A stretch of DNA of 64,000 bases from JARFVT01 sp036677425 (GCA_036677425.1 JARFVT010000013.1:558001-622000), one strand, 5' to 3'. Shown: positions 1 through 9,105, numbered from the stretch's first letter. Notes: generated by a model from the sequence alone, not told the origin. Made by a program: numbers and translations.

Positions 1-891
1 GAACATTTGTGATAGAATCATAGAAAATAAAATCATTAGCATTATCGCGCCAACCGATGTGGCCGCTTCTTTGCCAGCGGATAAGAATATTTTGATATTA
101 AGCCCCCTATAAATAAGGAAACCAACAGGAATTGCATAAATTACAGCGACGGCAGCTGCCTCAGTTGGTGTCATGATCCCACCATAGATCCCACCAAGAA
201 TGATTACTGGCATTAAAAGAGCAGGTATTGCTTTGAAACCACGAGATGTTGCTTCGCTGACAAATTTTTTGCCATGCAAGCGCTCTTCTAAAACAAGCGG
301 AAATTTGCGCGCCATCCAGATATTAACGAGAGAGAAGCTCATCATTATTAACAGTCCTGGGCCTAATGTGGCTAAGAAACAGGCCAAAATTGATGTGTCA
401 GTTACCCAACCATAAACAATCATGGTAACGCTTGGGGGAATTAATAAACCAAGTAATGATGCGTTAGCGATCAGCGCTGTTGCATAAGCGCGTGGGTAAC
501 CTTGTTTTTCCATTTCAGGAATTAGCAAGGGCCCTATTGCGGCAACACCCGTTAGACCAGAGCCAGAAATAGCGCCAATCAATGCACAGCTGATTGTTGC
601 CACCACTCCTAAGCCTCCACGTAAATGACCGATGAAGATATTAACAAAATTTAGAAGACTGGCGGCAATACCGCTGACGCTCATGATCGTACCAGCAAGA
701 ACAAATAGAGGAATAGCAAGTAAAACAGGGTTACCAAGCTGCTGGAAACCCCATAGCATATTTCCGACCATAACAACATCGCCCATGAAATACATCACCA
801 TCAATGCCGCACCAAAACAATAAGGCAAAGGCAAGCCGAGGGTTAATAAAACAACAAGCATCATAACGGATAGAAGTGCAATCTCAACCAT
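1..891 (-). CDS. dctM: TRAP transporter large permease, DctM family (partial at window edge)
   Basis: Reading leftward from an ATG at 891 gives 297 uninterrupted codons that run off the window, so the C-terminal part is missing. The product is a very hydrophobic polytopic protein with DctM-type features: repeated Gly-rich helices, a GSGLTGVAAIGP stretch, and an LLIPPS stretch in a membrane loop. In this family the large permease subunit couples uptake of organic acids to a sodium or proton gradient, with a periplasmic binding protein supplying substrate. The start overlaps the dctQ stop by 8 bases, so the two are translationally coupled. The binding protein dctP is not in the visible part, and the substrate cannot be told. 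Confidence 0.9.
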   Translation of the reverse strand, partial: MVEIALLSVMMLVVLLTLGLPLPYCFGAALMVMYFMGDVVMVGNMLWGFQQLGNPVLLAIPLFVLAGTIMSVSGIAASLLNFVNIFIGHLRGGLGVVATISCALIGAISGSGLTGVAAIGPLLIPEMEKQGYPRAYATALIANASLLGLLIPPSVTMIVYGWVTDTSILACFLATLGPGLLIMMSFSLVNIWMARKFPLVLEERLHGKKFVSEATSRGFKAIPALLMPVIILGGIYGGIMTPTEAAAVAVIYAIPVGFLIYRGLNIKIFLSAGKEAATSVGAIMLMILFSMILSQMF

Positions 892-1363
892 TTGTGTTTT
901 CCTCTTGCTTAGATAAGCTTTGGATATGATGCCAAAGATGAATGGCAGTGTAGAGCATCATCAGCATGAGACCGATAAGCAGGGCGATATCAACGTAGAA
1001 TGTCGGGATATATAGAGTTGGGCTTTCTTTCCAGACACGCCAAGAATATTTGGTAAAATCCCAAGCCCAGTATGTGAGCCATAAACCAATGATTAGGCTT
1101 AGAATTTCACCAACAATTGCGAGTATGCAAAATTGACGTGGTGTCTTAAGGAAAATTTCTAACACGTTGGCACGAATATGTGTATTCTCACGTGATGCGT
1201 TTACTGCACCAAATATGTAAAGCCATAATGTGGGGTATAGCAGACTTTCCTCAAGACCCATCATTGGAATTTCAAGTAGGTAACGTGTAATAACTTGCAC
1301 GAATTGTCCAGCGGCGACTAAGCATATTAGACTTGTCAGCAAAAGACTAGCAAATCTGTTCAT
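884..1363 (-). CDS. dctQ: TRAP transporter small permease, DctQ family
   Basis: 159 residues with four predicted membrane helices (roughly 5-25, 38-58, 82-105 and 125-147), the usual size and topology of DctQ. A WxxE-type segment follows helix 3. The small subunit partners with DctM in the inner membrane. It is the first gene of the visible minus-strand operon and is divergent from the LysR gene at 1508, with about 145 bases of AT-rich DNA between, so that regulator is the obvious candidate to control it. The family call rests on size, helices and the dctM neighbour; the substrate is unknown. Confidence 0.85.
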   Translation of the reverse strand: MNRFASLLLTSLICLVAAGQFVQVITRYLLEIPMMGLEESLLYPTLWLYIFGAVNASRENTHIRANVLEIFLKTPRQFCILAIVGEILSLIIGLWLTYWAWDFTKYSWRVWKESPTLYIPTFYVDIALLIGLMLMMLYTAIHLWHHIQSLSKQEENTNG

Positions 1364-1507
1364 TGTTTTTTAACCTTAACTTATAAATATCATCTTTTGT
1401 AAGTTGAATATCACTATTAAACTATATAAAGTCAAAACGATAAAATTAATGACTCCATAGATTTTTTTTATGGATAGTTTAAAAATATATATTTATTAGA
1501 GGGTTAT

Positions 1508-2425
1508 ATGAATTTAACTATTCGACAATTACAGGCTTTTCGTGAAGTGATGCGCACTGGATCTGTTTCTGAAGCAGCAAAAATACTTGGCAGAACTCAG
1601 CCTGCTGTTAGCAGTATGATTGCTGGTTTAGAAAATGAACTTGGTGTAGAGATGTTTAAAAGGCAGCGTGGCCGTTTGGTAAAAAAACCAGAGGCTGAAT
1701 ATTTTTTAACCGAAGTTGATGCTATTTTGAATCATCTATCCACAACTGTAAGAACGATGAAGGAAATCGGGAAGCTTAAAAAAGGACGATTACGTATTGC
1801 TTGTATGCCTGCTGCGTCACAATTTATGATACCTCGTTTGATCGCAAAATTTCTTGAAGATAAACCTAATATTAATGTATCATTGATGATGCGAACTTCT
1901 GCCGTGATTGAAGAATGGTTAACATCACAACAATTTGATGTCGGGTTGGCTGAAACACCGCCATTAAATCATGCGTTGCATACCAAAATATTTAATTTGA
2001 AATGCCTTTGCGCTTTACGCAGTGATGACCCGCTGAGTTCAAAAAAAGTAATTACGGCAAAAGATTTATCAAATTTGCCATTGGCAACTCTCAATGAAGG
2101 TCATCCAAATAAACTTGCAACAGAAGATGCTTTTCGAAAAGAAAAGTCAATTTTAAATCAACGTTTTGAAGTGCGTAATTTTCAACCAGCTTTAAAATTG
2201 GTTGAGGAAAAATTATGTTACTGTATTTGTGACCCAATGTCGGCAAGCGGTTATTTGGATAATCAGGGAGGTTTCACAAAGTTGTTATTTAAACCTTTTG
2301 AACCTTATGTCGGTTTGTCTGTATCTATTCTTCAACCTGCTCACCGCCCTCCATCCTTGCTTGCAGAAATGTTTGTTGATAAATTAACAGAAGAGCTTAA
2401 TAAGCTTATTGAACAGTATGGATGA
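1508..2425 (+). CDS. LysR-family transcriptional regulator
   Basis: 305 residues, standard for the family. The N-terminal winged helix-turn-helix covers about residues 3-62, with the signature Q-x-F-x-x-V near 8-14, EAAKILGRTQPAVS at the recognition helix and LENELGV after it. The rest is a two-lobed effector-binding domain. The ATG is preceded by an AGAGGG ribosome site 6 bases upstream. It is divergent from dctQM, the classic arrangement for a LysR regulator and its target, so it probably senses a substrate of that transporter. That link is inferred from position only. Confidence 0.9.
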   Translation: MNLTIRQLQAFREVMRTGSVSEAAKILGRTQPAVSSMIAGLENELGVEMFKRQRGRLVKKPEAEYFLTEVDAILNHLSTTVRTMKEIGKLKKGRLRIACMPAASQFMIPRLIAKFLEDKPNINVSLMMRTSAVIEEWLTSQQFDVGLAETPPLNHALHTKIFNLKCLCALRSDDPLSSKKVITAKDLSNLPLATLNEGHPNKLATEDAFRKEKSILNQRFEVRNFQPALKLVEEKLCYCICDPMSASGYLDNQGGFTKLLFKPFEPYVGLSVSILQPAHRPPSLLAEMFVDKLTEELNKLIEQYG

Positions 2426-2485
2426 TGTATTTATATGATATAAATTGACATTTTTTTAAAAAACATATATATTAACCACAGTCAC

Positions 2486-2579
2486 ATGATCGTGCAGGCG
2501 TTAAGATCATCCGAGTGGCTAGATTGATTATTTCCCTGCATTGAATAATCTTATAGAACCCCGCTTATCGCGGGGTTTA
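2486..2579 (+). ncRNA. Candidate structured small RNA with two complementary hairpin loops and a terminator
   Basis: Three hairpins in a row. Hairpin 1 has stem ATGATC/GATCAT (2486-2491 with 2505-2510). Hairpin 2 has stem GATTATT/AATAATC (2526-2532 with 2544-2550). The loop of hairpin 1 contains TGCAGG (2493-2498) and the loop of hairpin 2 contains its exact complement CCTGCA (2535-2540), so a 6-bp kissing-loop contact is possible. A GC-rich terminator hairpin ends the element. It could be a stand-alone sRNA or the 3' UTR of the LysR gene. I do not recognise a known family. Confidence 0.4.
2557..2579. terminator. Rho-independent terminator, probably bidirectional
   Basis: AACCCCGC, a short TTATC loop, then GCGGGGTTT: a near-perfect 8-9 bp GC-rich stem with A/T flanks on both sides. 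It lies after the LysR gene and the candidate RNA on the plus strand, and contains the stop codon of the minus-strand phage remnant. Confidence 0.75.
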
Positions 2580-3128
2580 GTCTTTCCTGCGATATAATAA
2601 TGATTCATCGCGCTGATTCTTAATATATTTATCCCGTCTTTTAATTCTACCTCTATCTCTAAATACCGTATTGCCAATCCAACCCGATCTTCCAAATTCG
2701 AATGAAGAAAACCCCGTTTCTAAAACACCATCCAAATTCCATCTTTTTAAATATCGCCGCCTTAATGACCAAATATCGTTATCCTTGAAATATTTTCACA
2801 TCCACCAAACTTCATCAGGGTCAATAATCGCTTGCGCTAATAAATTCATATATAAATGCCGATCAAGCTTTTTAACCTTTATTTTCTCGGTAAATTTTTC
2901 TTTAAATAAATCCATGCCAATGATTAATGGCTCGCCTGTAACATCTTTATATATAACATCTTTTGTTCTTGTCGCGCCAAAATGCCCCAAAAATGCATCA
3001 ATATAAAATTCATCCGATTTGCCATCGGGCAAAATAATTGACGATGATATTTTTGTCGGCGCGGGCATATCTGGCTTGTCGAAATACTCGCTTATGGGAA
3101 AGCTGGTTGGTAAACCGCCGCCATCTGG
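2577..3128 (-). pseudogene. Phage minor head protein (Mu gpF-like) C-terminal remnant with PBECR2-type nuclease fold
   Basis: Read leftward, the frame is open from 3128 to a TGA at 2796-2798 and then continues in the same frame to a TAA at 2577-2579. The combined product (about 182 codons) ends like the PBECR2 domain carried on phage minor head proteins: PAPTKI, an AFLGHFGA stretch, DVTGEPLIIG, then DPDEVW, LRRRYLKRW, FSSFEFGRSGW and a terminal LLYRRK. The N-terminal head-morphogenesis part is absent and the in-frame TGA breaks what is left, so it is a prophage scrap. The upstream boundary coincides with the start of the IS3 remnant, which may have cut it. Confidence 0.65.
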
Positions 3129-3656
3129 TCAATCACAGGTATGGAACCGTATTCCTGATGATATTAGGCAGCGGATTGTTGAGTTGACGCTTGATGAAAC
3201 TGATATGTCCCCACGGGAGTTGGCGGTATATTTTACTGATATGGAACAATATTTTATATCCGAGGGTTCTGTAATCGGTTGCTTAAATCACGCAATCTGA
3301 TTACCAGCCCTGCTTATATTGTCATTAAAACAGCTAATTAATTTAAGGATAAAAACATCAAACACACTCGTGATGCGCCATATAACCCACAAACACAGGG
3401 TAAAATTTAGCGTTGGCACCAAACCTTAAAAAACAAGATATTGCTAAACCATTATTATCTACCATGTGATCTAGAAAATCAGATCGCAGAATTTGTTGAG
3501 CATTACAACAACTATTGATACCACGAAAGCCTCAACAATCTTATATTCACCGATGTTTGTTTTGACCATGGGTGAGAAATACTGAATTTAAGAGAAAGAA
3601 TCAAAGCCAAAATAATCCAAAAAAGAAGGTTGCAACATCAAATTAATACTGCATAA
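3129..3656 (+). pseudogene. IS3-family transposase (orfB) remnant, internally deleted
   Basis: Translation starting near VWNRIPDDIRQRIVEL and SPRELAVYFTD, then after a frameshift near 3270 LITSPAYIVIK, then after a large internal deletion near 3345-3360 DAPYNPQTQGKI, RWHQTLKN and ESLNNL, matches the N- and C-terminal parts of IS3-type DDE integrases. The middle of the catalytic core is gone. The catalytic Glu position after QGKI is a TAG stop (3408-3410), with further stops at 3516 and 3573 in the same frame. No terminal inverted repeats or target duplication could be made out, so this is a long-dead copy. Confidence 0.75.
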
Positions 3657-3781
3657 TTAAATAACAAAGATGAACCAAACTCTAGCTTAGTTTAAACATC
3701 AATTTGTCTCAAAGCACTTGAAGACGGACAATTGGCAAATATTATATATATTCTTGTATAATTTAATTTTAAGGATGAGAC

Positions 3782-3922
3782 ATGCCGCAAGATTCTTATA
3801 AAGATAAAAAAGCCATAAAGGACGATCAGGATAAAATTAAAAATGCCCGATTAGCAGCAAAATTACGAGAGAATCTTTTAAGACGTAAATCTAAAACTCG
3901 TGATAAAAAAGACATAATCTAA
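3782..3922 (+). CDS. Small basic protein of unknown function upstream of murA
   Basis: A 46-codon frame opened by ATG behind an AAGGATGAG ribosome site. The product is strongly charged and probably helical, with the C-terminal core NARLAAKLRENLLRRK. Short proteins with a similar LRxNLxRRK core occur just upstream of murA in other alphaproteobacteria, as far as I recall; I could not run a search. It ends 53 bases before murA and is probably transcribed with it. No function can be assigned, and no membrane segment or signal peptide is present. Confidence 0.6.
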   Translation: MPQDSYKDKKAIKDDQDKIKNARLAAKLRENLLRRKSKTRDKKDII

Positions 3923-3975
3923 TATTAAAATCATATTTAAATATAAATAACCAATATGAAAAGGCCATATAAAAA

Positions 3976-5264
3976 ATGGATGCATTAAAAATTATCGGCG
4001 GCGTAAAGTTAACGGGTAAAATAAATATTAGTGGGGCAAAAAATGCTGCATTGCCATTGATATGCGCCAGTCTATTGACGGATGAGACATTAACATTGTC
4101 TAACCTGCCGCGTTTAGCCGATATAACTACGCTTTCAAAATTAATGATACAGCACGGCGTTGATATTAAAATTAATGATGAAATTTCTAATGGTAATAAC
4201 AATAATAATGGCAATATATTAACCCTTCGAGCCAAGCAGATAACATCAACTACCGCACCATATGATTTAGTGCGATTAATGCGCGCCAGTATATTGGTTT
4301 TAGGACCATTGCTTGCCAGATGTGGCGAGGCCACGGTGTCATTACCTGGCGGTTGTGCCATTGGTGCAAGGCCAGTTGATTTGCATTTAAAAGGCTTGCA
4401 ACAATTAGGTGCAGAAATTAAATTGGAAAAGGGCTATATCATCGCTAAAGCCCCCAAGGGTTTAATTGGTGCGGAAATTACCTTCCCATTCATTTCGGTT
4501 GGTGCGACCGAAAATTTAATGATGGCGGCAAGCCTTTCTCGCGGCACAACAAAATTAATCAATGCGGCAAGAGAACCAGAAGTGATTGACCTTGCCGATT
4601 GCTTAATCGCCATGGGTGCAAAAATAAAGGGTGCTGGCAGCGATACAATAATAATCGATGGGTAAGTTCATTGCATGGCGCAAAACATAATGTGATCGCC
4701 GATCGGGTCGAAGCGGGCAGCCTTATTATGGCGGTCGCAGTAACCAAGGGTAATGTGGAGCTTATCGGCGCAATGCCACGGCATTTAGACGCGGCAATCG
4801 ACATATTAAAAAATGCGGGTGTGGTTATTAATAAAACCAAAGACGGCATGCAAGTTTCATGCGATGGCTTGGTTGGCTGTGATGTTATGACGGAGCCATA
4901 CCCCGGTTTTCCAACTGATTTACAAGCACAAATAATGGCAATGATGGCGGTATCCGATGGCGCATCAATGATAACCGAAAGTATTTTTGAAAACCGTTTC
5001 ATGCATGTTCCAGAATTAATCAGGATGGGGGCTAATATAAACCTGCATGGGCGTTCAGCCATGGTGCGCGGCGTTCAACAATTAACGGGGGCTGAGGTAA
5101 TGGCAACCGATTTACGTGCATCCATGTCATTGATAATTGCTGCCCTTGCAGCTAATGGTAAAAGTATCATTAACCGCGTTTATCATCTTGATCGTGGCTA
5201 TCAACGGTTGGAAGAAAAACTCGCCGCTTGTGGTGCTAATATTGAGCGGATAAAATTACCATGA
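3976..5264 (+). pseudogene. murA: UDP-N-acetylglucosamine 1-carboxyvinyltransferase, frameshifted as read
   Basis: MurA adds enolpyruvate from PEP to UDP-GlcNAc, the first committed step of peptidoglycan synthesis. The first frame (3976-4665, 229 aa) has KNAALP with the substrate-binding Lys22/Asn23 pair and the PEP-reactive Cys127 in LPGGCAIGARPVD. It ends at TAA right after SDTIIIDG. The rest of the protein continues in another frame from about 4665 (VSSLHGAKHNVI) to 5264. One extra G in the GGG run at 4661-4663 would restore a normal protein of about 429 residues with ordinary sequence on both sides. MurA is normally essential, so a base-calling error or a second murA copy is likelier than true loss. 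An Asn-rich insert (residues 72-80) comes from slippage-prone AAT repeats. Confidence 0.85.
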
Positions 5265-5287
5265 TCATTAATTATTAATCCTTGGCC

Positions 5288-5740
5288 ATGCAAAAAAATC
5301 ATAAAATATTACAATTAACTATCAATGATACAGATGATATTTCTATTTTATCAAGCTTGACGCAGGATTGTTTATTATCATTATGCGATATGCAATATAT
5401 AAAATACGATAAAATATTGACAATGATTGTAAATCGGTTTTGCTGGGAAGATATTGACGATAATTCTTATATTGACGGTTATAACCGTACGCATACAGCA
5501 TTATATTTTAATAATATTGATGGCGTTGAAATGCGCGATATGGATATTAAAAATAAAGATGCAACGCATAATTTATTAGCGATAACTTATAATGATATAT
5601 TAAATATCATCAGTTTTGATTTTTCTGGTGGTGGGGTAATGCGATTAAAATTTTTTAAATCATCCAAATTAAATTGCATGGTAAAAGACATGGGCGAGGC
5701 ATGGCCAAGTAAATCAAAGCCAAGCCATTCTAATAGCTAA
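5288..5740 (+). CDS. DUF2948 family protein
   Basis: 150 residues from the ATG at 5288; an in-frame TTG at 5282 would add two residues and neither has a clear ribosome site. It shows the DUF2948 pattern: LTQDCLLSLCDMQYI near the N-terminus, a VNRFCWED segment, a central LLAITY strand, SGGGVMRLKF, then a closing MGEAWPSKSKPSH. The family has no known function and in alphaproteobacteria typically sits directly after murA, as here (24 bases downstream). It is a soluble, acidic protein with no signal peptide. Confidence 0.8.
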   Translation: MQKNHKILQLTINDTDDISILSSLTQDCLLSLCDMQYIKYDKILTMIVNRFCWEDIDDNSYIDGYNRTHTALYFNNIDGVEMRDMDIKNKDATHNLLAITYNDILNIISFDFSGGGVMRLKFFKSSKLNCMVKDMGEAWPSKSKPSHSNS

Positions 5741-5875
5741 TTAATCATAAAAAATATTATTTGAATTCTGACACCATATCTTTATTAAAACTGGACCTTT
5801 TATATTAGCATTTTATTGTTAATGGTATTATGTTAAGTGAATAATCTATAAATATTAATTAAGGGGTTAAATGTC

Positions 5876-6994
5876 ATGTTGGTTGGTGTGCCAAAAGAAA
5901 TTAAAAATCATGAATATCGTGTTGGGCTTATACCATCAAGCGTGCGTGAGCTTATTCATCATGGTCATAAAGTTATTGTTGAAAATAATGCTGGAATGGG
6001 CATTGGTATAAGCAATGAAGATTATATTGCAGCGGGTGCTGAAATAATCGATGATACCGCAATAATTTTTAAACGCGCCGAAATGATAGTTAAAGTTAAA
6101 GAGGCACAATCATTTGAATGCAAGATGTTGCGCTCTGGGCAAATTCTTTACACATATTTACATCTTGCACCCGACCCTAAACAAACAAAATTATTAATCG
6201 AATCTGGTTGTGTAGCAATTGCCTATGAAACCGTAACCGATAATAATGGTGGTTTGCCGTTATTAGCACCGATGAGCGAAGTCGCAGGGCGTATGTCAGT
6301 TCAAGCGGGCGCACATGCCTTGGAAAAAGCTCAAGGCGGGCGTGGCACATTATTGGGTGGTGTTCCTGGTGTTGCCGCAGGTCGTGTCGTGATAATTGGT
6401 GGCGGTGTGTCTGGTACACATGCGGCAAAAATGGCGGTTGGTCTTGGTGCAGATGTTACGATTTTAGAACGTTCACTGCCGCGCTGTCGTCAACTTGATG
6501 ATATTTTTGGCGGTCGTGTTAAAACTGTGTTTTCAACTGTTGATGCGCTTGAGCTTGCGGTTATTGATGCGGATTTGGTTATTGGTGCTGTGCTTATTCC
6601 TGGTGCTGCTGCGCCAAAATTAATTAATCGTAATTTATTAAAAAAAATGCATGATGGTGCCGTTATCGTTGATATTGCAATTGATCAAGGCGGTTGCATT
6701 GAAACTAGCCGTGCCACAACCCATGCTGATCCTACTTATGTTGAAGAAGGGGTTGTTCATTATTGCGTCGCAAATATGCCAGGTGGTGTTGCCAGAACAT
6801 CGACTTTTGCTCTTAATAATGCTACATTATCTGGTGCGTTGGCATTGGCAGACAAGGGTTATAAACAGGCCTTGATCGATGATGTTAATTTAAGAAATGG
6901 TTTGAATATTCATGAAGGCAAAGTTACATACGAAGCCGTCGCCCGTGATTTGGGTTATGATTACACATCAGCAGAAAAAATTCTTGGTTTATAA
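5876..6994 (+). CDS. ald: Alanine dehydrogenase
   Basis: 372 residues, full length. It interconverts L-alanine and pyruvate plus ammonia with NAD. Visible active-site residues are Arg15 (EYR), Lys75 (KVKE), His96 (YLHLAPD) and Asp270 (IAIDQGG). The Rossmann NAD motif GGGVSG is at 175-180. The ATG at 5876 follows an AAGGGG ribosome site at 5861. The gene has its own terminator and stands between murA/DUF2948 and the 3' end of the dcw cluster. By supplying or consuming alanine it touches the wall pathway next door, but co-regulation is not shown. Confidence 0.97.
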   Translation: MLVGVPKEIKNHEYRVGLIPSSVRELIHHGHKVIVENNAGMGIGISNEDYIAAGAEIIDDTAIIFKRAEMIVKVKEAQSFECKMLRSGQILYTYLHLAPDPKQTKLLIESGCVAIAYETVTDNNGGLPLLAPMSEVAGRMSVQAGAHALEKAQGGRGTLLGGVPGVAAGRVVIIGGGVSGTHAAKMAVGLGADVTILERSLPRCRQLDDIFGGRVKTVFSTVDALELAVIDADLVIGAVLIPGAAAPKLINRNLLKKMHDGAVIVDIAIDQGGCIETSRATTHADPTYVEEGVVHYCVANMPGGVARTSTFALNNATLSGALALADKGYKQALIDDVNLRNGLNIHEGKVTYEAVARDLGYDYTSAEKILGL

Positions 6995-7020
6995 TATATT
7001 TTAGATGATTTTATAAAATA

Positions 7021-7057
7021 AAAGGCGTTCTGTTTTAATAATAGAACGCCTTTTTTG
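7021..7057 (+). terminator. Rho-independent terminator after ald
   Basis: AAAGGCGTTCT and its exact complement AGAACGCCTTT form an 11-bp stem around a TTTTAATAAT-type loop, followed by a T run. It ends the ald transcript. Confidence 0.9.
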
Positions 7058-7331
7058 ATTATTATATCAATCAGAGTTTATTGTCTTTATATATATTCAT
7101 TTGACCATAATTATTTTGCTCTAATATTTAAGGACCGGGTTAACGCATGATGTGGTTCTTCATGCATGGCAGTCTCGAATAGAGTAGTGCAAAATAATAT
7201 GCCCAACGGTGAAGGCAATCAGCTCACCCTATGACTGTGATGTTTGCCCGATATAAATATCGCGCTTTGCATCACGTCTATAGGCAAGCCAATTGCCTCC
7301 ATCAAATTGGTTGCATCTGAAGACAATCAAC
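7058..7331. other. Intergenic interval with possible decayed coding sequence
   Basis: The stretch from about 7130 to 7330 is less AT-rich than ordinary spacers here. On the minus strand it gives short protein-like runs (QFDGGNWLAYRRDAKRDIYI, then further pieces after a stop), which suggests a worn-out gene. I cannot assign a family. Many alphaproteobacteria have lpxC behind ftsZ; nothing recognisable as lpxC is seen here. Confidence 0.25.
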
Positions 7332-9002
7332 TTAATTAGCCTGACGACGTAAGAATGCTGGTATTTCTAATAATTCTTCTTCAACTGATAAAAAATCACT
7401 ATTATTGTCGCTTACACTAGATAATTGTATTTGCTTATTATCTTTATCAATATCGGTTTTATTAGATATTTGCGATTGAAATGTCGCGCGGGCATTTACC
7501 TCAGCATCATCATTTTTTGCCGCATCACCATTACCCAACATGCCACTTACCCGTTGCAATAAATTTTTCTTTATTTTAGGTTCTTTTATAATTTTACCAG
7601 CATTGGCAAGGTCAGCCTCGATAAATGGGTCAATATTAATCTCCATATCATTATCGCCATCTGGCCTTGATGGTGCCGATGGGATGAAACTCTTCCTTGG
7701 TGCAGTCAGCGTTGTTTTAATCGGTTTTTTACTATCGATATTATCTGGGTTAGTTAAAAAATTTGGTATTGTATCAATTTTTAATTTGTCAGAATTAATA
7801 TCATCAGATCTTTTATCCAAAGGAAGGGTATCATTAAGCACAGGTTCAATTGAATTAATAGCATTTGCCAAAATATCAATAGAATCTGTAGTCTCAGATA
7901 GCATATAATCATGGGAAATATTAGAAACATCATTGGGTTGAATTTTATCGCTATTATCCACCATATCAATTTTATTTTTTGCTAATGATTTTGTCATTAT
8001 TGGTCTGGTAAATGGTCTTGAGGCGGTTGATATTTCACTATCTATGCCTGTTGCAACCACTGAAACCCGTATTTTACCATCAAGATTTTCGTCAAATGTT
8101 GAGCCAAATATAATATTTGCATTTTGATCAACTTCTTCACGAATACGGTTGGCGGCTTCGTCGACTTCAAATAATGTCATGTCGCCACCACCAGTTATAT
8201 TAATCAATACACCGCGCGCGCCTTTCATGGTAACATCTTCTAATAATGGATTTGAAATTGCGCTTTCTGCCGCCGTAATAGCGCGTGATTCGCCTTCGGC
8301 TTCGCCCGTTCCCATCATTGCCTTGCCCATTTCACCCATAATTGTGTGAATATCGGCAAAATCAAGATTTATAAGCCCAGGCATTACCATCAAATCTGTA
8401 ACGCCACGAACGCCAGAATATAATACATCATCAGCCATTTTAAAGGCATCAGCAAATGTAGTTTTTTCATTGGCAATACGAAATAAATTTTGATTAGGTA
8501 TTATAATCAAGGTATCCACATGCTGTTGTAATTCTTCAATGCCATTATCGGCAATTTTCATCCGTTGTGAGCCTTCGAAATGAAATGGTTTTGTTACAAC
8601 ACCAACGGTTAAAATCCCTGCTTTGCGTGCGGCTTCGGCGATAACTGGTGCAGCACCAGTACCAGTACCACCGCCCATACCCGCAGTAATGAATAACATA
8701 TTTGCACCATTTATATGTTGCATAATATCATCCATGGTTTCTTTTGCTGCGGCGCATCCAATTTCTGGTCTTGCGCCTGCACCAAGCCCATTGGTTATAT
8801 TTATTCCCAATTGTATTTTGCGTCCAGCATCAGAATTATCCAATGCTTGAGCATCGGTGTTGCCAACAATAAACTCTACCCCTTCAAGGTTAGATTTTAT
8901 CATATTATTAACTGCATTGCCGCCTGCACCGCCAACACCAAAAACAACTATTCTTGGTTTAATATCAGTTATTGGTTGTGGTGTTGATAGATTTAAAGCC
9001 AT
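7332..9002 (-). CDS. ftsZ: Cell division protein FtsZ
   Basis: 556 residues. The tubulin-like GTPase polymerises into the Z-ring at midcell. The N-terminal domain has FGVGGAGGNA at 21-30 and the tubulin signature GGGTGTG at 110-116, and the T7 synergy loop NLDFADI follows near 210. After the globular core (about residue 330) comes a long acidic, Asn/Asp-rich linker of some 200 residues, typical of alphaproteobacterial FtsZ. The conserved C-terminal peptide IPAFLRRQ, which binds FtsA and other tethers, closes the protein. It is the last gene of the dcw cluster, 103 bases after ftsA, enough space for its own promoter. Confidence 0.98.
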   Translation of the reverse strand: MALNLSTPQPITDIKPRIVVFGVGGAGGNAVNNMIKSNLEGVEFIVGNTDAQALDNSDAGRKIQLGINITNGLGAGARPEIGCAAAKETMDDIMQHINGANMLFITAGMGGGTGTGAAPVIAEAARKAGILTVGVVTKPFHFEGSQRMKIADNGIEELQQHVDTLIIIPNQNLFRIANEKTTFADAFKMADDVLYSGVRGVTDLMVMPGLINLDFADIHTIMGEMGKAMMGTGEAEGESRAITAAESAISNPLLEDVTMKGARGVLINITGGGDMTLFEVDEAANRIREEVDQNANIIFGSTFDENLDGKIRVSVVATGIDSEISTASRPFTRPIMTKSLAKNKIDMVDNSDKIQPNDVSNISHDYMLSETTDSIDILANAINSIEPVLNDTLPLDKRSDDINSDKLKIDTIPNFLTNPDNIDSKKPIKTTLTAPRKSFIPSAPSRPDGDNDMEINIDPFIEADLANAGKIIKEPKIKKNLLQRVSGMLGNGDAAKNDDAEVNARATFQSQISNKTDIDKDNKQIQLSSVSDNNSDFLSVEEELLEIPAFLRRQAN

Positions 9003-9105
9003 TTTACTGCCTCCCTTATTATATCCATTCTGGATAAATTCATACTATATTAAATAATTTAAATTGCCAATATTATCATATGATAAACTTCTGTTTTATA
9101 TATAT

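Noticed and set aside
2461..2579. SAM-II/SAM-V type pseudoknot riboswitch
   Set aside because: The complementary loops suggest a pseudoknot-like fold, but the conserved SAM-binding bases are not seen and no downstream plus-strand gene is controlled.
4655..4672. Programmed ribosomal frameshift in murA
   Set aside because: There is no slippery heptamer, and an added G in a G run fully explains the break.
7058..7331. lpxC pseudogene behind ftsZ
   Set aside because: Protein-like runs on the minus strand do not show LpxC metal motifs; left unassigned.
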